Shown here piece by piece: positions 34,574 to 43,500 of a DNA stretch of 64,000 nt. The DNA lies in the NCBI GenBank assembly GCA_018223185.1, contig JAAEYW010000002.1, positions 62,001-126,000 of the forward strand, read 5' to 3'. This DNA comes from Oceanospirillales bacterium. Lineage in GTDB: Bacteria > Pseudomonadota > Gammaproteobacteria > Pseudomonadales > Balneatricaceae. Under the pieces are notes generated by a model, which made no database searches, was not told where the DNA came from, and saw nothing but the letters and a program-made list of their open reading frames with translations. Positions within the stretch are counted from its first letter, which is position 1, and each line of letters starts with the position of its first letter. The position numbers and the translations under genes are program-made.

Positions 34574-37500
34574 TTATGGCATGGTGCTGTCAGACAAAAA
34601 CAGCATCTGCTCCAGCTCCTGTACTTTTGAGTCAGGCAGTTTCATCTGCCCGGTGACTACTTTTTTCAGTTTATCACTGCCATCAGTCTGCACTTTATCA
34701 AACGCTTCGATAATCTCATCTTCAGTCATATCCGCCTTATCTTTCCCCAGCGTCTTGAGTATCTCGGCCTTCTGATCCGTTGTAGGCTGAATATCTTCAA
34801 CCGAACTGTCCAGATAGGCATCAAACAGGCTAACAACATCAATCAGCGAGACACTGTCTACATCCACACCGTTCGCTTCAAGGATTTCCCGTTTGTCTGC
34901 TGGCGTCAGCACGCCTCTTTCGCTACCTGTTTTCGCCAGGGTAATATCCTGAAGCGTTTGCTCACGCACCTCACTCTGAATATTGCCCACAACTACCTGA
35001 ACAATCGCTGCATTCTGCACATCAGGATCTCTTAACGCGCGCATCGCCAGGGCTTTATCTTCACTGTTCACATCGGTGGATAGTGCCAGAGCATCCAGTA
35101 GTGGCGTGGTTGACCCGGTGGTAGCAGGGTCCTCCGGTTTGAACTCGTTGATGTGAATGCCAACGGATACCGAGGTTAAGATATTCTTCCAGAAAATAAC
35201 CTCTTTCAGTTTGCGGTTTGCTTTAGCACTGAATGAGTAAGGGTTCTTGCCCGAACTGGCCTTAGCCTGTGCTGCGGCCTTTCTCGCCAACGCTTTTTTC
35301 TCTGCGCTGCTAAGAAGCTTTGTCATCGCCTTCTGGCCCCCGGCAATCGCCTTATTATTGGTCTTCTCTTTGCCCAAATAGGCTTTCTGGTTCTCCGCTT
35401 TCTTATCCGCTTTCTGCTGATCGGTTAAGCTGGCATCGGCATCCACCAGAGCATCCTGACGATCCCGCTCGGCCAGCGCTAAGCCATTTTCATGTTGCGC
35501 ATTGGCTATCTTTTCACTGGCACTGAATCGTGTATCGGCATTTGTCTGGCTCTTATCATAACGACGCTGATTCTCATCCAGTTTCTTATTGCGCTGTGCG
35601 TCCGTCAGAGAAGGGTCATTCTTCACAGCATAATCTTCACGTTCTTTCGTCAGTACTGCCTCCTGCTTTGCTTTCTCCTTGCTCGCGGCCGCATCTGCAA
35701 TCGCTTGCTCCTTCTTCGCCAGAGATGATGCTTCGGCTACCGCAGTGTCATGAACCTTCTTATTCTGAGCAAGCTCCGCTTTATACTTCGCACCACTCTC
35801 TTCAATCTTCCGGTCATAGGCAGTGTCAATATCCGCCTTCTTCTCATCGATCTGAGCCTGTGTCAGGCCTGTTTGCAGAGCCAGAGCGTCAAGCGCATCC
35901 TGCTTTTCAGTATCCGCAGCCTGTTGACGATTATCTTTGTCCTGCTGACTGGTCTGGTCGGCCGTATCTCTAGCATCATTGGCATCAGTTTTAGCCTGTG
36001 CCAAAACGGAATCACTCTGTACCTTATCAATCCGGCTCTGATGCTCGGCCGCAGCAATCGCTTTAGCCGTATCCGCCTCTTTATCAATCAGGTCCTTCTT
36101 CTTGTTATACTCATCCTGCTGCTGCGTTGCTAAGTCATCATACTTAGTATTAATTTCATCCTTCTTCGCGTCTTTCTCGGCATCGGATAATCCAGAGCGA
36201 TCAGTCTCAGCAATCTCTTTAGCCTTATCCAGCTGATTCTGATCTTTCTGATACTGATGCAGATCGCGGGCATACTGTTCATCTGCAGCTTTTCTTGTAT
36301 CGGCCAGGGTTTCAGCATTGTCTTTTAATTTATCAGCACGTTGAGTCTCAGTCAGGCTGCTATCTTCCCGTATACGACGATCTTCTTTCGCTTTACTTAG
36401 TTCAGCATCACTGATTGCATCACTTTTTACTTTGGTTTTACTGGCAAGTACTTTTTCTACGTCAGCGCTATCCTCTGCATGCTTTTTATTAGCGGTATAA
36501 TCAGTATCAGCGGCACTTTTGAGTGCATCAGCCTCATTCGTTGCTGCATCTTTAGAATTCTGAGCATCGAGATCAGCCTGAGTTTCTTTATCCGCTTTGT
36601 CAGTGTCCGCCTGTGCATTAGTCGCATCACGCACGGCAGTCGCGTCAGTATCTGCCTGATTGTAAGCAGCCTCATTTATCGTTTTTGCATCATCATAGTC
36701 TGTTTTGTTCGCATCAATCGCGATTTGACGATCTGCATACAAGGTGTCTGCAGCAACGATTTTCTGATCATACTCATTCTGATTGTCTGTCTTCTGAGCA
36801 TCGAATGCTGTCTTGTTGAGGGCAAGTTGAGTTGTACGATCGGCATCAACATCTGAATTAGTCTGTTTATTCTTCCGTTTCAGTTCATCCAACGCGGTTT
36901 TATTCGCCTTTAACCTGTCCTTGTCATCAGCGTAGGCTGTCTTATTGTCCTCAAGCTTTTGTTTATATTCATCCAGGTTATCTTTGAGTTTATCCGTACG
37001 ATTAGCGATTATAGCTGCCTCAACCTGCTCGTTTTGTTGCTTCAGGCTATCTTTCGCTGTCTGATCAGCGGTCTGTTGCTCCCGGGCTGCGGTCTTTTTA
37101 TCAAGATTTAACTGCTTAACCGCATCCTTCTCTACTGTACGGTCTTTCTCTTTCTGTGTAGCGAGGGCAACCTTATCCGCTTCTTGCTGTACGGTCTTTG
37201 CAGCGGCTAAATCAATATCACGCTTTTCACCAGCAACGCGCAGGGTTTCCTGATACTGTTCATCCGCCTGCTTTTTAGTTTCACTGTTTAAAGTGTCCGC
37301 TTCATCGGACTTTCTCTGCTTATCACTTTCTGCCTGTGCCTGAGCATGATCCCGCTCCGCTGTGACATCGGCTTTAGCTTTTTCCAGTTGAATCTCAGAC
37401 TTTTTATCATCACGCTTGCGGGCTGATTGTGCTTTTTCCTTTTCCAGCGTCTCATTGATAGAAGCAAGATCCTCATTTGCTTTCTCCTGACTTGCCGTTT

Positions 37501-40500
37501 TCTTATCCGCCAGATCTTTATTAATATCTTTTACGTCTGAATCAGACTGTTTTATGACTACCTCTTTTCGGGTTTCTTTCTGCTCATCCGTTAACGCAGC
37601 ATCATTTTCAATAGCCTTAATATCCTGCTCTTTCTGACGTTCTACATCCTGAATTTTCTGATCCGCGACATTATGTGCAACAATATCTGCTTGTTGCTTA
37701 TCCCTGCGGATGCCCTGTTCCTCTTTCTGTTTAGTCGTTTCTGACTGAATATCAGCAATACGTTTATCCTTTTCAGACTGAGCACTACTGAGCTTTTCAG
37801 TTTTCTGTGTAGTAGCATCCACTATTTGCTTATCTTTAAGACTGGCGTCGTCCAGCTTATTCGCTTTTTCAATCTTCCGGTCTGCGGTATCTTCGGCATG
37901 TTGCGTTTTCGAATCTGCAGCTTTATTAGCAGCATCGGTCTTACGGGTTTCCGTTTTATCCGCATAGACCTGCCGGGTATCTGCCGCCGTCTGGGCATTT
38001 TGCTTTTTAGTATCTGCCGCCTGATCAGCATTGGTTTTTTTAGTATCCGCGAAGGTGGTTTCTATCGCCGTTTTTTGGGTCTGTTTCTGTGCATCGGGTA
38101 AACTGGCATCTTTATCAATCGCCGCAATCTCTTTATCACGCTGTTTTTCCGCTTTGGTATCGGCTTTTTGCTGATCGTAATTAGCTTTCTGATCCTGTTT
38201 ATTCTGTGTCTTGGTGGTCTGCTTATCAGCCAGATTCGCTTTAAAGTCAGCCTGATCGCTTTTACGATTTTGTTTGGTTTCGGTTGCTTTATCTTTATTA
38301 GCGAGTTTTGTATCCGCATCTTTACCAATATTTTTAATACTGGTGCTGGCATCTGTTGCTTTGTTCTTAAGCTTTGTGCCGACGTCAGAGTTACTTACTT
38401 CCTTTGCTTTCTCTGAGACTTTATCCCGTGCTTTTTTACCCGGGACAATGACACCCACACTGACATCAATTTTGCTTTTTTCAGATTTATCAAGATCGGT
38501 GCGCTGTTCGATACTGATTTTAGATTCGTCAACATCGACATTACCCGCCGTCACTACAGAGTCGAGACCGGTAATATCCTTACCGATGATTTCAACGCCA
38601 CCATCACCTTTTATCTCGAGATTTCCACCAATGTTGAGCGATGCATTCTGATTCGTTCGCTGTTCGGTATCCTCAAACTCAGCATTTACTTTTACACTGC
38701 CCGCACCGCTTTGCTCTTTGATATCGGCCTCAATACCCACTTCAGCTGATGCGTTATTCACTGTTTTGGTATGGGTGCTAACCGCCGATTCAATCACCAG
38801 TGATCCGCTGCCGGTATCAATTGATGCCGAATCAGCGGTTACTTCGGTGCCCTCTAAACGTGCGCCGGTACCGGTTGTTATCGTCAGATTTCCCGCAGAG
38901 AGCGTGCCCCCGGTTTTAGTCGAGCTTTGTTCAAATTCATCGGTACCACTGCCCGCTACATTCAGGCTGCCACCGGTTTTACTGGCACTGGCATCCACCT
39001 GAACCGACATCCCTTCTTTTGTTTTCAGTGTGGTGTCTTCCACTGCCTGATAATCGAGACTGCCCTCTGTGGTTATACCCAGCTCCTCCGTAGCAGCCAT
39101 ATTGGTACCTTCTAAAGTAATATCACCTTTAGACTGGAGCTGAATATTAGTGGCGTTAATTGAACCAACCGTACCCGTGGATGTTGATTCATGCGACTTT
39201 TCTTCACTATGACCTCCGCCGCCTCCGTATTCACCGGTTCCCGGCGCAGCACTGACACTGACACTGGCGTTTGTGCTGTTAGAGTTACTGTTTGCTTCGG
39301 TCGTTTCACGGGCCGCGAGAAAATCAATTGACCCTTCTTCAGCGGTAATGGCTGCCGTTCCACCTGCCGCCAGGTTTGTTCCGACTAACAGAACATCCTG
39401 TTTCGCGGTCAGATCCAGATCGCCACCGGCAGTAAAGGACGCTGCCTGCTGAGAGGTAGACGATGAATCGCTGTGGGAGGTGCCACCGGAACCACTCCCC
39501 GAAACAGTACCATCACCACTAACGCCCACTTCGACATCCACCTGGGTGGTGTCGCTTGTGGATGCAGTGCTGCTCTGGGCGGTCAGTATATTGATACTGC
39601 CTTTATCTGCACTGACCGTGATATCGCCACCGGCATCAACATTTGTGCCTTCAAAGGTTGCATCTCCCTCTCTGGCGGTGAATGAGGTGTTGCCACCACT
39701 GCTGAAACTTGAACCGGTTGCCGTATTTCCATTACCGGTGGTCGTGGTTTTTGTCACAGAGACACTCAGATTGGCAGACACATCACCGGCATCCGGCACT
39801 TTCAGGGAGTTAATGCTGTTAGTGGCATCGGCCATATCAAACTTTGCCTTACCTTTATCATCAACGAAGCTGTCGACTACCGCTCCCAGCCCCAGATCGG
39901 CTTTAGCTCCCAGGCCAACGGATACACTGAGCGATTCGCCATTCTCGGTATAGGTGTCCTGTGCTGCCAGGCTGTTTATCGAATCGGCCTCTACACTGAT
40001 GTCGCCGCCGGCAGCTACCTGAGTCCCCTGTTCTGTAAAATCACCACCCGCATTAAGCGTGATATTATTACCTGCACTTAATGAAGAAACCTGACTGGTT
40101 GTCTGAGTAGCATTGCCAGAGGTGTCATCATGCTGAAATCCAAAACCACCCTCAGCGCCATTGGTTGAGGCTTCACCACTTATATTGAAACTATCGGTTG
40201 AGGTGGTGCTGGTGATAGTCGTGGTATCTTCTGCGGCCAAGACATTGATATCCCCCTGAGCGGACAGATTCAGATCTCCACCCGTGGCAATATTTGATCC
40301 GACAATATTGGCATCCCCCTGAATCGCATCCCCACCTGCATTCAGGTTACCGCCAACGATAATATTCGAGCCCCGGTGAGTGGTGGAATCGATATGCAGC
40401 GTTTCGCTGGTTGTCGTAATTAACGTCCCCTCAGCCTTAACTGTCGGCGTGACATTATTTTCACCCAGATCAGCCGAAGCACTCCCCCCGCCAAAGAGCG

Positions 40501-43500
40501 CACCCTCTGTGTGCTCAGAATGAATCGTGGTCTTTTCTTCGAATGCAGTAATATTAAGATCACCGCCGACACCCTCAACATTCAGATCACCTGCAACACC
40601 GATATCTGAACCCACGACATTGGTATCCCCACCGGAGTTCAGACTGAGTGATCCGCCGGTCAGTAATAACGCTGCATCTCCGGTAGTCTGATCCACGGTA
40701 ACATCATCAGTTGTACCGTTCAGGACCTTGCCACTGGCCGTCTGAGTATGTGTATTACTGGATTCCTCTTTTGCGGTGATGATAATGTCGCCACCAGCAT
40801 CAAGACTGCCATCGCCGCCTACATCGACAGTGCTGCCCTCAATAGTGATATCGTTTTTTGCCGTCGCGGCCAGATTGCCCCCCACCGTCAGTCCACTGCC
40901 GATGTTCTCATTGGTCTGGCTGCTGACAGACTCAGTCGATGTTCCACCATCAGCGGTTCCTTCCACTGTAAATGACTCGCTGTAAGTCTTGTTCTCGATG
41001 CCTGTAAAGGTAATATCATTTTCAGCATTGAGTGTCGCATTGCCTCCCGCACTGACATCTCCCCCTTCAGATACAATATCTTCACCCGAGTTGAGGGTTA
41101 AATCACCCCGCGCTTCGATGGTCGCGGTCTGACTGATCTGGGTATTGGTGCCGCTGCCGAACGCCCCGGCATGCTCAGTTTCAGTAGTGAGCGTGGTATT
41201 AATAATGGAGCCATTCTCGGTTGTCAGACTGACATCGTTACCTGAAATCGTACCGCTCTCATTAATGATGTTCTCTGTGGCAGAGATGCTCAGCGCATTC
41301 CCGGCAGCAATGGTTCCAAGATGGTTGGTCACACTTCCCGCATCAATGGAAAGATCATCAGACGCGATAAAGGCACCACTGTTGGTAACCACTCCATCAG
41401 TGACAACATCAATATTCCGGGCTACAAACTTAGCGCCTTCGGCAATATTCGCCCGGGTAGCGCTCGACAGGAACAACTGTGGCACTAATACTTTTTCGCC
41501 ATTGACCTCGGTCTCTACCATCCAGACGATGTCTTTCTGCAGGTTATTAATCTGCTCTGCTGTTAACGCAATCCCCAGCCTTAAGGACAGCGATTCATTC
41601 GCCTGTAAACCATTTTCAAGCAGGTAGCGGTACTGATCATTTTCATCTATTAAACCATCGGCGATAAATCGCTGACCCGCTTCAGCCAGTATCTGTTCAC
41701 GAATCAACTGCTGCTCATAATAAGCATCGCCTAAACGACGATTCTCATCAGGGTCTAGTCCAAGACTGTCAATAAACAGATCTGAACTGTATAAACCGGC
41801 AAGGCTCATCAGCGTCGGATCTGTTTCAAACAGAAAAGGAGAGGTAGGATCACTTGTTGCCGTAAAAAACGGACTGCTGGCTAATGAAATGATGCCATCA
41901 AGAACAAGCGGCGAAAGATCAACAGGTGAAATAGAGATAGAGGGTAAACTGGCCGTATCAACCGAATCAGTCACTGACAACGGGCTAAGGTTTGTCCCCT
42001 GATCGTTGACTGTGATGGTAATAGTATCGCTATTGCTGGTGGATGAGGGCGCCGCTATGCGGGCATTTCCCCCTTCAGCAAAACCCTTAACAAAATCAGC
42101 GCTACTCAGGCCATTATTATTATTCAGGGCCACATTCACCGTGATGTTCCTTCCCGCTTCTACCGTAGCATCAAGGGCTTTGGTAAATGTTGTACGTACT
42201 TTGAATGTCGGTAGCCAGGCTTTATAATATTCACTGTTTGTCAGTAATCCAGTGCCAAAGGCATCTTCCAGAACCCAGTAACAAGCACTTCCTGCGCTTC
42301 CCACAGAATAATCCAGCCCACCACAGACAATTCCCAGCGAAGCGAAGTTTGCGGCAACCGCTGAACCACCGGAGGTATCAGTCATTACCATCGCGGAAGA
42401 GGTATCGGTTAAGGTTAACGCCTCATTAGTAAATGAAGCAGTCGCTGCTCCCTCAATGGTGAGATCACGCCCAGCGGAAAGCGTGCTGTATTGATTAAGA
42501 CCGGTTGACTCTAACCAGATATAAAGGTCATTACCTGCCAAGACTTTACTTTTAGGCGCGGAAGAAACCCCAAAGGATAGCTGCTGATCGGTGACGCTAT
42601 AATTGATAACGCAGGTATCCCCCGGCGTAAATCCCGAATCCCACTTAGTGCCACAATTACTACTGACGGAGTGACTTACCCCATCCTGATCAACAAAGGT
42701 TCCTGAAGTCACTGTCGATGCAACAGTATTCACAACAGGTATGCTATCACTGGTGCTATTTCTGAAAATACTCGCAACGATATCGATGTCGCCCAGATAG
42801 TTCTCGATCATCGAGTCGATATTCTCAACAGTAACCGATTGAGTTGCAGCTTGCAGGTCCGCTGAACTGGTTGCCCCAATATGCAGTGTGCCGCTGTGCG
42901 AATAGAGTCGTGCGTTATTCTTGTTAGTGAATAAACGGGAAACATCGATATCCATCCCCGTTTTGGCAAACAGAAAGCCGCCATCGTTGATGACATTCTG
43001 AGTAACTCCGCTACCACTGGTTGAATTAATAGTCAGACTACCGGTTTTAGAGATAATTCTGGGTGTCAGGCCGTTCGCGGCTTTATTTATCAGAGTATTG
43101 TTATCGTTAATCACCAAATCGCCGAGGGCGATTATATCGGCGGCATAGGTCGCCGACGGGGTGTTTGTCAGATGAGTGACGGACAGCCCCATAGTACCGG
43201 TTGAGTGTATACCGCCATTGTTGGTCAGGTCAGTGGCGCCGAGATCCAGAGTTGTATAACCAAACAGCTTGTCTTTGTTATAGATAGTGTCAAAAAAGAT
43301 ATCCAGATCATCGGCAACAATGACACCTCCAACATTGTTGGTCAGTGTTGTACCCCGGCTTCCGCTGGCATTAAAGGCCGCCGCAGTCGTGCCGGAAATA
43401 AGCCCGTCATTAGTCAGCGAATTAAAGTCGATGTCCAGTGCGTTACCTGAGATTTCAGATCCCGACGTGTTGATCAGCTCACCCACGCCGCTCTGCATTA

